DNA from: Candidatus Planktophila versatilis
GTDB taxonomy: Bacteria; Actinomycetota; Actinomycetes; Nanopelagicales; Nanopelagicaceae
Assembly: GCF_002288265.1 (NCBI RefSeq)
Contig: NZ_CP016778.1
Coordinates: 930,001-994,000 of the forward strand
DNA length: 64,000 nt
Direction: 5' to 3'
Shown here in pieces: positions 54,468 to 64,000 of this stretch. Numbering within the stretch: position 1 is the first letter of the stretch; the number at the start of each line of letters is the position of its first letter. Both the position numbers and the translations under genes were made by a program. The notes beneath the pieces were generated by a model that was not told where the DNA came from, did not search any database, and saw only the letters and a program-made list of their open reading frames with translations.

Positions 54468-55568
54468 GTGAAATCTACTCGAGCGATTCGGATAATTACA
54501 TCACTCTCTTTAGGTGTTGTAATACTAGCCTCGCTTTCATGGGTTGGATTAGGTCAAGTCAGTGGTCAAATCTCGCGTATCGATGTTTTTGGAAAGCTCA
54601 CAGACCGTCCTGAAAAAACTTCTCGGGCCCTTAATTACTTGGTTGTGGGATCTGATTCTCGCGAAGGTTTGAGCAAGAAAGAGATTCAAGCGCTACGGGT
54701 GGGCAGTACCGCTGTTGCTGCAGGTGGACGCTCGGACACAATGTTCTTAATTCACATTAGTAAAAGTAGAGATGCCGCATTTATCGTCTCCCTACCCAGA
54801 GATACCTTGGTTCAAGTTCCCGCACATAAGAGCCAAGATGGAACGACAGATATTTCTGAACGCCCTGGAAAGCTCAATGCAGCATTTGCCTTCGGTGGCG
54901 CACCTCTACTTATCCAAACTATCGAGACCAAGACTAATTTAAAGATTGACCATTACGTCGAAGTAAACTTTGCCGGATTTACTCGTGTAGTTGATGCCCT
55001 GGGTGGAATTGAAGTCTGTACCAGCGTTGATATCGATGATCCAAAGAGCCACTTAGTACTGAGCGCCGGCACGCACACCTTGGGTGGAATTGAGGCACTT
55101 AAGTATGTGCGAACACGTGATTACGATGGTCGCGGAGATATTGGACGCATGGAGCGTCAACAGAAGTTTGTCAGTTCGGTCTTGCGCAAAGCCACAAGCA
55201 GTGGTGTATTGCTAAACCCAATTAAATTAGCAAATTTCTATAACGCAACTATTTCAACGGTGAAGATGGATTCTGGAGTGAGTAAGAATGACCTGCTCAC
55301 CTTGGCAAAGCAGATGCGTAATCTCTCTTCTGGCAATGTGCGCACGCTAACCGTTCCAATTTCTAACCCCAATGGAAGAGATCCAGTTGTTGGCTCAGTT
55401 GTGATTTGGGATGAAGAGCTAGCCGCAGACTTATGGACACGTATTCGTGATGATAAAGCGCTGATAGATGAGGTAAAGCCTTCACCAAGTGCTACAGCTG
55501 CGCCAATCAAAATCGATAAATTTAAGACGAAGACGGCGGCGGAGAATCCCTGCGCTCCTAAGAAGTAG
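54468..55568 (+). CDS. LytR-CpsA-Psr (LCP) family cell-wall glycopolymer ligase
   Basis: 366 residues. An N-terminal membrane helix (7-27) is followed by an extracytoplasmic LCP domain with the markers NYLVVGSDSRE, GRSDTMFLIH, SLPRDTLVQVP, KLNAAFAFGG, and later YVRTRDYDGRGDIGRMERQQ. The Arg and Asp residues bind the polyprenyl-pyrophosphate group. LCP enzymes attach glycopolymers to peptidoglycan or other acceptors. The last 25 residues are disordered. It fits the exporter and glycosyltransferase next door. Confidence 0.9.
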   Translation: MKSTRAIRIITSLSLGVVILASLSWVGLGQVSGQISRIDVFGKLTDRPEKTSRALNYLVVGSDSREGLSKKEIQALRVGSTAVAAGGRSDTMFLIHISKSRDAAFIVSLPRDTLVQVPAHKSQDGTTDISERPGKLNAAFAFGGAPLLIQTIETKTNLKIDHYVEVNFAGFTRVVDALGGIEVCTSVDIDDPKSHLVLSAGTHTLGGIEALKYVRTRDYDGRGDIGRMERQQKFVSSVLRKATSSGVLLNPIKLANFYNATISTVKMDSGVSKNDLLTLAKQMRNLSSGNVRTLTVPISNPNGRDPVVGSVVIWDEELAADLWTRIRDDKALIDEVKPSPSATAAPIKIDKFKTKTAAENPCAPKK

Positions 55569-55600
55569 TCAAAATGGAGAGATTTCAATTATGGCTGCAA

Positions 55601-55606
55601 TAGACT
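55601..55606 (+). promoter_or_regulatory. -10 box TAGACT, leaderless start of ugd
   Basis: TAGACT ends seven bases before the ATG at 55614. Confidence 0.5.
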
Positions 55607-55613
55607 CCTGCGC

Positions 55614-56924
55614 ATGACCCTTAAGCTCTCGGTGATTGGCTGTGGTTATCTTGGCGCCACTCATGCTGCATGTATGTCCTCACTCGGTTTCGAAGTTGTT
55701 GGAGTTGATACAGATCAGAGCAAGGTTGATCTTCTCTCTCGTGGAGAACTTCCATTCTATGAACCAGGTTTAGATACCCTTCTTGCAGCAGAGATGAAGA
55801 CTGGCAGGCTCTCATTTACAACAGATTTCTCTGCAGTAAGCGATGCCGATGTTCACTTTATCTGCGTGGGAACCCCACAGAGTAAGGATGGGCTGGCCGC
55901 AGATCTGACCTATGTGAAGTCATCGGTTGCCGCAATAGCCCCACATCTTAAAGAGGGTTCACTTGTTGTAGGTAAGTCAACTGTTCCAGTAGGAACTGCT
56001 CAACTATTACGCGATCAATTAGCAATATCTGCCCCACAGGCAGACCTTGCCTGGAATCCAGAATTTCTTCGGGAAGGTTTTGCTGTGGAAGACACTCTGA
56101 CCCCCAATCGCCTTGTTGTTGGTGTTGTAAATGATCGTGCCGAACAAATTCTTAAAGAGGTCTACAAGCCCATTATTGATCTTGGCACTCCGTGGATACG
56201 CGCAGACCTACCAACAGCAGAGCTTGTCAAAGTTGCCGCTAATTCATTTCTTGCGACAAAGATTTCATTTATTAACGCAATGGCTGAAGTCTGCGAGGCA
56301 GCAGGCGGAGATGTCACAGTTCTTGCAAAAGCAATTGGATATGACCCCCGAATCGGTAATCGATTCTTGCAAGCAGGAATTGGTTTTGGTGGTGGATGTT
56401 TACCAAAAGATATCCGTGCCTTTATGGCGCGCGCGCAGGAACTTGGCGCAGATCAAGCACTTGAATTCTTACGCGAAATCGATGCAATTAACATGCGAGC
56501 TCGTCAACGAGTCATCGATGTTGTTCGCGCCGACCTTTCAGAAGACCTCACTCAATACAAGATTGCAATATTGGGTGCGACCTTTAAGCCCGATAGCGAT
56601 GATGTGCGCGACTCCCCAGCACTTGATATAGCAGCTCAACTACAAGCAGCTGGTGCAACCGTTGTCGTTCATGACCCTAAGGGAATAGAACCTGCACGTA
56701 AGCGTTTTCCAAACCTTGATTACCAAGAAAAGGTAGTCGATGCAGTCAAAGGCGCTGACGCTATCTTGCACCTGACGGAATGGAAGGAATATCGCGAACT
56801 AGATCCTTCAGTAATTGGACAACTTGTGAAATCTAAATTCTTAATTGATGGTCGCAATATGCTCGATCGTAATCTCTGGCGTGCAGCTGGTTGGCGCGTA
56901 CACGCACTAGGTCGAACTGACTAG
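55614..56924 (+). CDS. ugd: UDP-glucose 6-dehydrogenase
   Basis: 436 residues. The N-terminal NAD domain has [10 protein letters not shown], and the catalytic cysteine is in [28 protein letters not shown] marks the C-terminal domain. It oxidises UDP-glucose to UDP-glucuronate, a building block of acidic surface glycans, matching the surrounding locus. It overlaps purE by four bases. Confidence 0.92.
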   Translation: MTLKLSVIGCGYLGATHAACMSSLGFEVVGVDTDQSKVDLLSRGELPFYEPGLDTLLAAEMKTGRLSFTTDFSAVSDADVHFICVGTPQSKDGLAADLTYVKSSVAAIAPHLKEGSLVVGKSTVPVGTAQLLRDQLAISAPQADLAWNPEFLREGFAVEDTLTPNRLVVGVVNDRAEQILKEVYKPIIDLGTPWIRADLPTAELVKVAANSFLATKISFINAMAEVCEAAGGDVTVLAKAIGYDPRIGNRFLQAGIGFGGGCLPKDIRAFMARAQELGADQALEFLREIDAINMRARQRVIDVVRADLSEDLTQYKIAILGATFKPDSDDVRDSPALDIAAQLQAAGATVVVHDPKGIEPARKRFPNLDYQEKVVDAVKGADAILHLTEWKEYRELDPSVIGQLVKSKFLIDGRNMLDRNLWRAAGWRVHALGRTD

Positions 56925-57436
56925 AACCCAGTTTTTTGATTGCGACGGGCGCTTAATTGAGCGCCCTTTGCTTTTGCCTCTTCATTGATTGCTTTGAGAG
57001 ATTCTGAAACCTTGGCAGAGATAGCTGCATCAGAAATTCCAAGAATGCGCGCCGCAAGTATTCCCGCGTTCTTTGCATTTCCTACTCCAACAGTTGCAAC
57101 TGGAATTCCAGCAGGCATCTGCACAATTGAAAGTAGTGAATCCATTCCATCTAAATTCTTTAGTGCAACAGGGACTCCGATTACCGGAAGTGTTGTTAGC
57201 GAAGCGACCATGCCAGGTAGATGAGCTGCCCCACCAGCACCAGCGATAATTACCTTAAATCCTTTTGCTTGCGCCTTTTGTGAAAAATCAACCATCTCGA
57301 GTGGCATGCGATGGGCAGAAATAACATCTACTTCATAAGAGATACCAAATGAGTCAAGAACTTTGGCAGCTTCTTCCATGACTGGCCAATCAGAGTCAGA
57401 GCCCATGATTATCGCTACATCTTTAGAATTACTCAT
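56921..57436 (-). CDS. purE: N5-carboxyaminoimidazole ribonucleotide mutase
   Basis: 171 residues. The class I PurE signature includes [10 protein letters not shown] near the N-terminus, SAHRMP, and [11 protein letters not shown]. It converts N5-CAIR to CAIR in purine synthesis and works with PurK directly upstream. ATG 57436 overlaps the purK stop by eight bases, and the TTG before it is not needed. Confidence 0.95.
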   Translation of the reverse strand: MSNSKDVAIIMGSDSDWPVMEEAAKVLDSFGISYEVDVISAHRMPLEMVDFSQKAQAKGFKVIIAGAGGAAHLPGMVASLTTLPVIGVPVALKNLDGMDSLLSIVQMPAGIPVATVGVGNAKNAGILAARILGISDAAISAKVSESLKAINEEAKAKGAQLSARRNQKTGF

Positions 57437-58541
57437 CAATTGCCCCGCTCATGTAGTCCCGTGCATGCTGCACATCTGTGGTTAATTGTAGAAGGTCGGA
57501 GCCGATTGCGGTGACATGACCAATCTTGCGCCCTTTTCGAACTTCCTTCTTATATTGATGAAACTTAAGGTCTGGGTTTCGAGCCATCAGGTGTAAATAT
57601 GGGCGATACATATCGGTTTTATCGCCACCTAAAATATTTCCCATCACCGCATACTCGTGAGTCATGGCAGGTTCACCAAGTGGAAGATCGAGTATTGCTC
57701 GCAGGTGTTGTTCGAATTGGCTTGTTCGAGAGCCATCGATGGTCCAGTGTCCAGAATTATGTGGACGCATTGCGAGCTCATTAATGAATAAGTGATCACC
57801 TTTTACAAACATCTCAACTGCCATCACGCCAATGACACCTACTTCGGCTGCAATATCTAGCGCCAGCTTCTGCGCTAGTTCTGCAATCTCGTCAGAGATG
57901 CAGGGTGCGGGCGTGATGGTCATGGTGCAGATTCCATCTTCTTGCACGGTCTGTGTTGGGGCCCACGATGTTGCTTGACCATGAGGGGAACGTGCAACCA
58001 TGACGGCAATCTCAGAATCAAATGAAATCAGCTCTTCAATCAATAATTTTGGGGTGTGCTTTAACACTTCAGCCAATTCATCCTGAGAATTAATCTTCCA
58101 TACTCCACGCCCGTCATAGCCGCCTGAAATGGCCTTTGCAATCAATGGGTACTGATCTACTTCAGATGTTGCAGTGATTACCTTCCACGCTGGTGCTTGA
58201 TAATTTACTAACTTCTTACGCATCTCTGCCTTATCTTGTGAATAGACAAATGCCGATGATGCTGGATACACACGTACACCTGCTGCCTCAAGTCCTTTAA
58301 TGACCGGCAGCGGCACAAGTTCGTGTTCAAATGTAATGACATCACAGCGCGCAGCAAAACTCTTGAGCGCCTCTAAATCTGTGAAATCACCAATCACATG
58401 GCTATTAATTTGAGCCGCTGAGTCATCTGCACTTTGTGCGAAAAGAAGGAGATTGATTCCGAGCGTCGAAGCTGGTGCAACCATCATGCGCGCTAACTGG
58501 CCCGCGCCAATGACGCCAACTGTTGGGAATCGCTCGTTCAC
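57429..58541 (-). CDS. purK: N5-carboxyaminoimidazole ribonucleotide synthase
   Basis: 370 residues of the ATP-grasp family. It carboxylates AIR with bicarbonate and ATP. The opening [25 protein letters not shown] and [19 protein letters not shown] are characteristic. The start GTG 58541, four bases after the birA stop, fits the family length. ATG 58589 is a possible alternative, inside birA. Confidence 0.93.
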   Translation of the reverse strand: MNERFPTVGVIGAGQLARMMVAPASTLGINLLLFAQSADDSAAQINSHVIGDFTDLEALKSFAARCDVITFEHELVPLPVIKGLEAAGVRVYPASSAFVYSQDKAEMRKKLVNYQAPAWKVITATSEVDQYPLIAKAISGGYDGRGVWKINSQDELAEVLKHTPKLLIEELISFDSEIAVMVARSPHGQATSWAPTQTVQEDGICTMTITPAPCISDEIAELAQKLALDIAAEVGVIGVMAVEMFVKGDHLFINELAMRPHNSGHWTIDGSRTSQFEQHLRAILDLPLGEPAMTHEYAVMGNILGGDKTDMYRPYLHLMARNPDLKFHQYKKEVRKGRKIGHVTAIGSDLLQLTTDVQHARDYMSGAIDE

Positions 58542-58545
58542 TGAC

Positions 58546-59313
58546 TTATCGTAGATGAACGATGTCTCCAACAGTAATTCGTGAGCCATCTTCTAGAATC
58601 AACTCCCCGTTTGGGCTGATACCGACTGCGACTCCGCTCTTGATAACTCCACCTGGAAGTTCTGCCTGGATCTTCGCACCGATACTGCTACAGCGTTCGA
58701 GATAGAGATGTCGGAGATCCTCGCCGGCTTCCCAGCGTTCTAAAAGATTGGCAAATTCGTTAAGAAACGCTGCCAAGATGACATTGCGATTGAGTTCGCC
58801 AAAATTTTGCAACGACAGTGAAGTTGCATGGGCAACAGGAAGTTCTGATTCTTGCATCGCAACGTTAATTCCGACTCCAATAATGATTCCGTTGCCGGCT
58901 GTCTGAGCAATCATTCCGCCAGCTTTTAAGCCACTGATTAAAAGATCATTGGGCCATTTCAGTGATGAGGTTACTTGAGGGTCAAGTGTTGAGAGCGCGA
59001 AACTTGCACTGAGCCCAACAATGAGAGGTAAGAGTGACCACTCACTCTGATCTCGCTTTGGTTGAATGTAAAAAGAGAAGAGAAGAGCTGATGCTTGCGG
59101 TGCTTCAAATGTTCTATCAAGTCTTCCGCGTCCGGCACTTTGATAATTGGTAACAAGAACATCGCCGGTGCGTGCCTCTGCCCGCTGTACAAGATTGAGT
59201 AAATCTTCTTGCGTGGAACCCGTGACTTCGACCACGCTTACTCGCCAGTACCGCGAGATTTTTTCAGAGATCTGCACGGTATCTAGCGGTGGTCTTGGCG
59301 TATCTGTACTCAC
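58546..59313 (-). CDS. birA: Biotin-[acetyl-CoA carboxylase] ligase (class I)
   Basis: 255 residues. It activates biotin to biotinyl-AMP and attaches it to the biotin carrier domain of AccA (61687). The motif GRGRLDRTF and SLKWPNDLLI are typical, and the C-terminal SH3-like domain (about 205-250) is present. It lacks the N-terminal winged helix of E. coli-type repressors. The GTG 59313 start follows TAAGGT at seven bases; the longer open frame would run into accD. Confidence 0.92.
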   Translation of the reverse strand: MSTDTPRPPLDTVQISEKISRYWRVSVVEVTGSTQEDLLNLVQRAEARTGDVLVTNYQSAGRGRLDRTFEAPQASALLFSFYIQPKRDQSEWSLLPLIVGLSASFALSTLDPQVTSSLKWPNDLLISGLKAGGMIAQTAGNGIIIGVGINVAMQESELPVAHATSLSLQNFGELNRNVILAAFLNEFANLLERWEAGEDLRHLYLERCSSIGAKIQAELPGGVIKSGVAVGISPNGELILEDGSRITVGDIVHLR

Positions 59314-59319
59314 GACTAG

Positions 59320-59326
59320 TACCTTA
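59320..59326. promoter_or_regulatory. Bidirectional -10: TACCTT (+) for accD and TAAGGT (-) for birA
   Basis: The 7-mer TACCTTA (59320-59326) supplies TACCTT on the plus strand, six bases before ATG 59332. On the minus strand it supplies TAAGGT, seven bases before GTG 59313. One element would thus control both the carboxylase operon and the ligase that biotinylates it. Confidence 0.55.
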
Positions 59327-59331
59327 TGTTC

Positions 59332-60903
59332 ATGAGCCCAGATCTGCACACTACCGCGGGGAAAATTGAAGACCTCCGTGAGCGAATTAATGAAGCCGTT
59401 GACGCTGGTTCGACAAGAGCCCGAGAGAAACAGCATGCCAAGGGCAAAGGAACAGCTCGCGAGCGAATTGAGATGCTTGTCGATGCCGATTCCTTTACCG
59501 AGATAGATGAGTTCGCACGTCATCGCGCTCAGAACTTTGGAATGGATAAGAACCGTCCATATGGCGATGGTGTCATTATTGGAACAGCAACTGTCGATGG
59601 TCGCCCAATCGCTCTGTACTCGCAAGATTTCACCGTCTTCGGCGGATCACTCGGTGAGGTTCACTCGGAAAAGATTGTGAAGATTGCAGAGTTTGCACTC
59701 AAAGCAGGTATCCCGCTTATCGGTATTAACGATTCAGGTGGAGCGCGAATTCAAGAAGGTGTTGCATCGCTCAATGGTTACGGAAAGATCTTCCGTCTGA
59801 ACACTCGCTCATCAGGAGTGATTCCACAAATATCTCTCATTCTCGGACCTTGCGCCGGTGGCTCTGCCTATTCACCTGCCCTCACAGATTTTACCGTGAT
59901 GGTTAAGGAAACTTCGCATATGTTCATCACCGGACCAGATGTCATCAAGACTGTCACTGGCGAAGATGTTGGAATGGAAGAACTTGGTGGCGCATTTACT
60001 CACAGTACAAAGTCAGGAAATGCTCACTACATGGCAGATTCGGAAGCTGATGCGATTGATTATGTGAAAGCGCTTCTGTCTTATCTTCCATCAAATAATA
60101 TGGATGGTTCTCCAGTTTTGCCTCCAACACAGAACCTTGATAAGAACTCATCTGATGTTGCACTCAATACATTGATTCCTGACAGCCCTAATCAGCCATA
60201 CGATATGAAGTCACTGATTTCAGCTCTTGTCGATGAAGGTGAATTCCTTGAAGTCCACGCTCTCTATGCGCCAAATATTGTTGTGGGTTTTGCACGTATT
60301 GAAGGACAATCAATCGGTGTTATCGCCAACCAACCTTCACAGCTAGCTGGAACACTCGATATCAATTCATCTGAAAAAGCAGCACGGTTCCTGCGTTTCT
60401 GCGATGCCTTTAACATTCCAATTCTTACCCTCGTCGATGTTCCAGGATTTATGCCTGGCACCGAACAAGAGTGGGACGGAATCATTCGTCGCGGTGCAAA
60501 ACTACTTTATGCGTACGCTGAAGCATCAGTTCCGCTTGTCACACTCATTACCCGTAAGGCATATGGCGGAGCATTTATTGTGATGGGCTCCAAATACCTT
60601 GGCAGTGATATCAACTTTGCCTGGCCATCGGCAGAAATTGCGGTGATGGGTGCACAAGGCGCGGTCAATATCTTGTATCGCAAAGAGTTATCTGAATCTA
60701 AGGATCAGAACGCTAAGCGAGCCGAACTCATTACTGAGTACACCGAGAAGTTTTCAAACCCATACTTGGCTGCAGAGCGCGGGACTATCGATAGTGTGAT
60801 TGAGCCTGAGGATTCACGTCAGTACATCACAAAGGCTTTCCGCACCTTAAAGACAAAGCGCGATACCTTGCCGGCTCGTAAGCACGGAAACATTCCGCTC
60901 TAG
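59332..60903 (+). CDS. accD: Acyl-CoA carboxylase carboxyltransferase (beta) subunit
   Basis: 523 residues. The two crotonase-like halves are visible: [41 protein letters not shown] in the first and [31 protein letters not shown] in the second. It transfers the carboxyl group from carboxybiotin to acetyl- or propionyl-CoA. ATG 59332 is preferred over 59326 because of the -10 spacing. accE and accA follow downstream. Confidence 0.94.
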   Translation: MSPDLHTTAGKIEDLRERINEAVDAGSTRAREKQHAKGKGTARERIEMLVDADSFTEIDEFARHRAQNFGMDKNRPYGDGVIIGTATVDGRPIALYSQDFTVFGGSLGEVHSEKIVKIAEFALKAGIPLIGINDSGGARIQEGVASLNGYGKIFRLNTRSSGVIPQISLILGPCAGGSAYSPALTDFTVMVKETSHMFITGPDVIKTVTGEDVGMEELGGAFTHSTKSGNAHYMADSEADAIDYVKALLSYLPSNNMDGSPVLPPTQNLDKNSSDVALNTLIPDSPNQPYDMKSLISALVDEGEFLEVHALYAPNIVVGFARIEGQSIGVIANQPSQLAGTLDINSSEKAARFLRFCDAFNIPILTLVDVPGFMPGTEQEWDGIIRRGAKLLYAYAEASVPLVTLITRKAYGGAFIVMGSKYLGSDINFAWPSAEIAVMGAQGAVNILYRKELSESKDQNAKRAELITEYTEKFSNPYLAAERGTIDSVIEPEDSRQYITKAFRTLKTKRDTLPARKHGNIPL

Positions 60904-60905
60904 CA

Positions 60906-61088
60906 ATGAAATTCACCGTCGTATCTGGAAACCCCACTCCAGAGGAACTCCTCGCGCTGCAAGCAGTCTTGGCCAACCATAAATCTGTTGATCTCACACC
61001 AGTGATTAAGCGAAGCATTTTTGGGCGGCCTCAACTACGACAACCATTGCCTCATCACGTTGCTTTTGGCGCAAGAAAGATGAATTAA
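60906..61088 (+). CDS. accE: Acyl-CoA carboxylase epsilon subunit
   Basis: 60 residues. The pattern FTVVSGNPTPEELLALQAVLA identifies the small epsilon subunit that stabilises actinobacterial carboxylase complexes. The tail is Arg/Pro-rich. It lies two bases after accD, and its stop overlaps the maf start. Confidence 0.9.
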   Translation: MKFTVVSGNPTPEELLALQAVLANHKSVDLTPVIKRSIFGRPQLRQPLPHHVAFGARKMN

Positions 61089-61690
61089 TGCCCCGTATTG
61101 TTCTTGCTTCCCAATCAACTTCCCGCCGTAGGCTCTTAGAAGATGCGGGACTTAAGCCAACAATTATTGTAAGCAATGTTGATGAAGAAACTGATTTTTT
61201 CAATGCCATGAGCCCAACGGATATGGTCATTGCGCTAGCAGTTTCAAAGGCTCATACAGTTCGCGAAATGATTGATTATCCAGCCATCATCATTGGTTGT
61301 GATTCAACATTTGATGTTGATGGAGTTTCATTTGGAAAACCCGGAACAACAGATATTGCCATTGAACGCGCAAAGAAAATTAGTGGGCGCACTGGGCTAC
61401 TTCATACAGGTCACTGCATTATTGATACTGAGAAAGGTATTGAAATTGCAGATCGCGTCACCACGAAGGTGACATTCACCGATATGACCGAAGAAGAAAT
61501 CACCGACTATGTTGCATCCGGTGAGCCCCTTCACGTCGCCGGTGGTTTTACTCTCGATGGCTTCGGTTCTCCATTTATTCCGGTAATTGAAGGCGATTAC
61601 ACTAATGTTGTCGGTATATCGATGCCCTTTCTTCGTGGCGCAATGAAGCAACTTGGATATTCTTGGCCACAGGTAAAGGAGATGTTATGA
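61088..61690 (+). CDS. maf: Maf-family nucleoside triphosphate pyrophosphatase
   Basis: 200 residues. The Maf signature [16 protein letters not shown] starts at about residue 7, with [10 protein letters not shown] and the catalytic Asp region following. It hydrolyses non-canonical or dTTP/UTP-type nucleotides to monophosphates. The position inside the acc operon is typical for actinobacteria. It overlaps accA by four bases. Confidence 0.93.
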   Translation: MPRIVLASQSTSRRRLLEDAGLKPTIIVSNVDEETDFFNAMSPTDMVIALAVSKAHTVREMIDYPAIIIGCDSTFDVDGVSFGKPGTTDIAIERAKKISGRTGLLHTGHCIIDTEKGIEIADRVTTKVTFTDMTEEEITDYVASGEPLHVAGGFTLDGFGSPFIPVIEGDYTNVVGISMPFLRGAMKQLGYSWPQVKEML

Positions 61691-63405
61691 AGCGCGTTCT
61701 GATTGCTAACCGAGGCGAAATCGCTTTACGTGTTATTCGCGCCTGCAAAGACCATGGCCTGGAAAGTGTTGCCATGTACTCAGAAGAAGATCGTGATGCG
61801 CTGCACGCCCAGAGCGCCGACTTTGCTTACTCACTGAATGGAACACTTGCCAAAGATACTTACCTGAATATTCCAAAGATCATCGCACTTGCCAAAGAAG
61901 CAAAGGCTGATGCGGTACATCCTGGCTATGGATTCCTCTCTGAAAATGCCGACTTCGCACAAGCAGTCCTTGATGCAGGTCTCATCTGGATTGGACCTCC
62001 CCCAGCGGCAATCAGCGCGCTCGGCGATAAAGTCTCTGCTCGTCGCATTGCAGCAGCTGCTGGTGCGCCACTTGTTGCAGGTACAAAAGATCCAGTTACT
62101 GGTCATGGCGAAGTATTGGCATTCGCGAAAGAACACGGGCTTCCTGTTGCAATTAAAGCTGCCTTCGGCGGAGGAGGGCGTGGTCTCAAAGTTGCTCGCA
62201 CTATGGAGGAAATCCCAGAGCTCTATGACTCTGCGGTGCGGGAAGCGATTGCAGGTTTTGGACGCGGTGAATGCTTTGTAGAGCGCTACCTTGATAAGCC
62301 GCGCCACGTTGAGACTCAAGTACTAGTTGATAAGCATGGCCACGCAGTTGTTGTTTCAACCCGAGACTGTTCATTGCAACGCCGACATCAAAAACTTGTA
62401 GAAGAAGCGCCAGCACCATTTCTGACACAAGCTCAGAATGAAGAGCTCTACCGCTCAAGTAAGGCGATTATGAAAGAGGCAGGCTATATCGGTGCCGGCA
62501 CATGCGAATTCCTTGTTGGACAAGATGGAACAATTTCATTCTTAGAGGTAAATACTCGTCTGCAAGTAGAACATCCTGTTTCTGAAGAAGTTACCGGCAT
62601 TGACTTAGTGCGTGAACAGTTCCGAATCGCAATGGGTGAAAGTTTAGGTTTCGATGATCCTGTAGTGCGTGGGCACTCAATTGAATTCCGTATTAATGGT
62701 GAAGATCCAGGGCGTTCATTCTTGCCAGCTCCTGGTCGCATTACTGCGTGGAGTATCCCCACTGGTCCTGGCGTTCGGGTTGATGCAGGTTTCCGTAACG
62801 GTGATGTAATTGGTGGAAACTTCGATTCACTTCTTGCCAAACTCATTGTTACCGGTGCAACACGTGAACAAGCCATTGAACGTGCTCGTCGCGCTCTTGC
62901 CGAGTTTATAGTTGGTGGACTAGCTACAGCACTTCCGTTTCACCGCGCAATTCTTGAAGACCCTGCCTACACAGAAGATTTCAAGATCTATACCAGTTAC
63001 ATTGAAAATGAATTTATCAACGAGATTCCAGCATTTAAATCTGTTCCTTTAGATATTCAGACGAAGGTTGCTGCTGAGAAATTAGTTGCTGAAGTTAATG
63101 GAAAGCGGTTTGAGATTCTCGTTCATGCACCAGAACCAGTCGTAAAGCGCCACCGTGCAAAGCAATCTTCTGTTACTGGCGCAGCAGGAACCGGGCTTGC
63201 ATCTCCGATGCAAGGAACGGTGGTAAAGATTGCCGTGGAAGAAGGACAGAGCGTTGAAGCGGGTGACCTTGTTATAGTGCTTGAAGCCATGAAGATGGAG
63301 CAGCCATTAACTGCCCATACCAGCGGTGTGATTAAGAACTTAAAAGCTGTAATTGGTGAGACTGTGGCTAGTGGAACAGTTCTCTGTGACATTATTCAGG
63401 CATGA
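61687..63405 (+). CDS. accA: Acyl-CoA carboxylase biotin carboxylase/carrier (alpha) subunit
   Basis: 572 residues. The biotin carboxylase domain has [14 protein letters not shown], the ATP-grasp loop [13 protein letters not shown] and [17 protein letters not shown]; the biotin carrier domain ends in [11 protein letters not shown], where Lys is biotinylated by BirA. It carboxylates biotin with bicarbonate and ATP. ATG 61687 is chosen over the GTG at 61663 because AAGGAG lies in between and the ATG overlaps the maf stop. Confidence 0.96.
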   Translation: MKRVLIANRGEIALRVIRACKDHGLESVAMYSEEDRDALHAQSADFAYSLNGTLAKDTYLNIPKIIALAKEAKADAVHPGYGFLSENADFAQAVLDAGLIWIGPPPAAISALGDKVSARRIAAAAGAPLVAGTKDPVTGHGEVLAFAKEHGLPVAIKAAFGGGGRGLKVARTMEEIPELYDSAVREAIAGFGRGECFVERYLDKPRHVETQVLVDKHGHAVVVSTRDCSLQRRHQKLVEEAPAPFLTQAQNEELYRSSKAIMKEAGYIGAGTCEFLVGQDGTISFLEVNTRLQVEHPVSEEVTGIDLVREQFRIAMGESLGFDDPVVRGHSIEFRINGEDPGRSFLPAPGRITAWSIPTGPGVRVDAGFRNGDVIGGNFDSLLAKLIVTGATREQAIERARRALAEFIVGGLATALPFHRAILEDPAYTEDFKIYTSYIENEFINEIPAFKSVPLDIQTKVAAEKLVAEVNGKRFEILVHAPEPVVKRHRAKQSSVTGAAGTGLASPMQGTVVKIAVEEGQSVEAGDLVIVLEAMKMEQPLTAHTSGVIKNLKAVIGETVASGTVLCDIIQA

Positions 63406-64000
63406 CCTCAACCGAACTTCTCTACTCCGATCCTCTCTCCGCCGCTACGCAAGCGGCGAAAGAAATCGCCCAGCGCACGGGTGTGCCATCGCACGATGTT
63501 GCACTGGTGATGGGTTCGGGTTGGGTGGGCGCAGCTGATGCACTTGGCACTCCTGCCTTTGAATGCGATGCAGATGAACTCACTGGATTCTTAGCTCCAG
63601 CAGTAGAAGGTCACTCTGGAAAAGTTCGCTCATATGAAATCAGTGAAAATGGCAAGACGATACGAGCGCTAGTTTTTCTTGGTCGTACACACTTGTATGA
63701 AGGCAAGGGCATGGAGCCAGTTGTGCACGGTGTACGCACTGCAGTCAAAGCCGGTTGCAAGGTTGTCATTTTAACTAATGCCTGCGGTGGAATTAACACC
63801 TCCTTCAAGGTTGGTCAACCAGTCATTATTCGCGACCATATTTCACTCACTGCAGCCTCACCCCTTTCAGGTGCAACATTTATTGATCTCACAGATCTTT
63901 ACAGCAAGCGAATTCGCGAGATTGTGAAGAAGGAAGATTCATCTCTCGCTGAGGGCGTCTATGTTCACTGGCGCGGGCCTACTTATGAAACTCCGGCAGA
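63402..64000 (+). CDS. punA: Purine-nucleoside phosphorylase, 5' part, cut by window edge
   Basis: The first 199 codons are present. The motifs [14 protein letters not shown], the phosphate-site region [19 protein letters not shown] and the terminal GPTYETPA are those of the trimeric PNP family. It cleaves inosine and guanosine with phosphate. The ATG overlaps the accA stop (ATGA), making it the last visible gene of the operon. The 3' end is outside the window. Confidence 0.92.
   Translation, partial: MTSTELLYSDPLSAATQAAKEIAQRTGVPSHDVALVMGSGWVGAADALGTPAFECDADELTGFLAPAVEGHSGKVRSYEISENGKTIRALVFLGRTHLYEGKGMEPVVHGVRTAVKAGCKVVILTNACGGINTSFKVGQPVIIRDHISLTAASPLSGATFIDLTDLYSKRIREIVKKEDSSLAEGVYVHWRGPTYETPA

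Noticed and set aside
59314-59625. Extended N-terminus of BirA
   Set aside because: The extra 104 codons lie antisense to accD, have no winged-helix pattern, and the -10 TAAGGT places the start at GTG 59313.
61831-62319. 162-codon minus-strand ORF inside accA
   Set aside because: It is antisense to the ATP-grasp region, Cys-rich and of low plausibility; the accA motifs run through the region in the plus frame.

Overview
The window reads as a compact, low-to-moderate GC actinobacterial chromosome, most likely a streamlined freshwater actinobacterium of the acI/Nanopelagicales type. The evidence is two WhiB proteins, MtrA/MtrB, a PdtaS-type kinase, MshB (mycothiol), and small actinobacterial families (DUF3107, DUF3117, DUF3499, DUF6912, Rv3235-like, AccE). 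Gene order also follows blocks known, from memory, in Mycobacterium: whiB1-pdtaS, secA-comF-mtrBA-ahcY-manB-DUF3499, whiB2-manC, fdxC-dapC, moeZ-tetR-DUF3107-rhlE, htrA-tatB-mrp and purEK-birA-accD-accE-maf-accA-pnp. The genus call is inference. No mobile element, CRISPR array, rRNA or phage gene is visible. The only tRNA is tRNA-Arg(CCG). No stretch above 300 bases lacks a gene.

Layout. 1-7.0 kb: 5' part of a ribokinase with a clear promoter/operator, a TRIC-type channel, an SDR reductase, a GH13 alpha-glucosidase, an FKBP isomerase, argG and a methyltransferase. 7.0-12.2 kb: a two-component system divergent from a small exported protein, short HPF, a two-gene membrane operon starting with a 48-aa ORF, a Cys/Met PLP enzyme, msrA and the tRNA. 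12.3-20.3 kb: whiB1, pdtaS, DUF6912, a CpaE-like ATPase with a SAF-domain partner, Rv3235-like, secA and comF. 20.3-33 kb: mtrBA, ahcY, manB, DUF3499, DUF5719, a 1011-aa glycosyltransferase, whiB2, manC, dapC and ferredoxin. 33-41.6 kb: a cysS with an N-terminal SH3-like extension, mshB, moeZ, tetR, DUF3107, a DEAD helicase and a marC-PHP-EamA operon. 41.6-50.6 kb: a soluble MgtE-N/CBS protein, DUF1003, mrp, tatB, htrA, an O-methyltransferase, pepA, DUF3117, a sigma-region-4 protein, SRPBCC, LOG and dapD. 50.6-57 kb: a surface-polysaccharide locus (SpoIID, Wzt/Wzm-like ABC exporter, glycosyltransferase, LCP ligase, UDP-glucose dehydrogenase). 57-64 kb: purEK, birA, the acyl-CoA carboxylase operon and the start of a purine nucleoside phosphorylase.

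The most general signal is regulatory. At least 24 genes have a TANNNT -10 hexamer ending 6-7 bases before the start codon, which predicts leaderless mRNAs and settles many start codons. At two places (tRNA-Arg/msrA and birA/accD) one near-palindromic 7-mer supplies the -10 for both directions. Two genes (pepA and the FKBP isomerase) have an obvious in-frame N-terminus with no ATG/GTG/TTG, only an ATT. Other points worth checking are the CysS fusion, an 11-bp-phased direct repeat beside the two-component system with a 12-base match upstream of whiB2, a 16-bp perfect palindrome upstream of whiB2, and the absence of lpqB between mtrB and comF.
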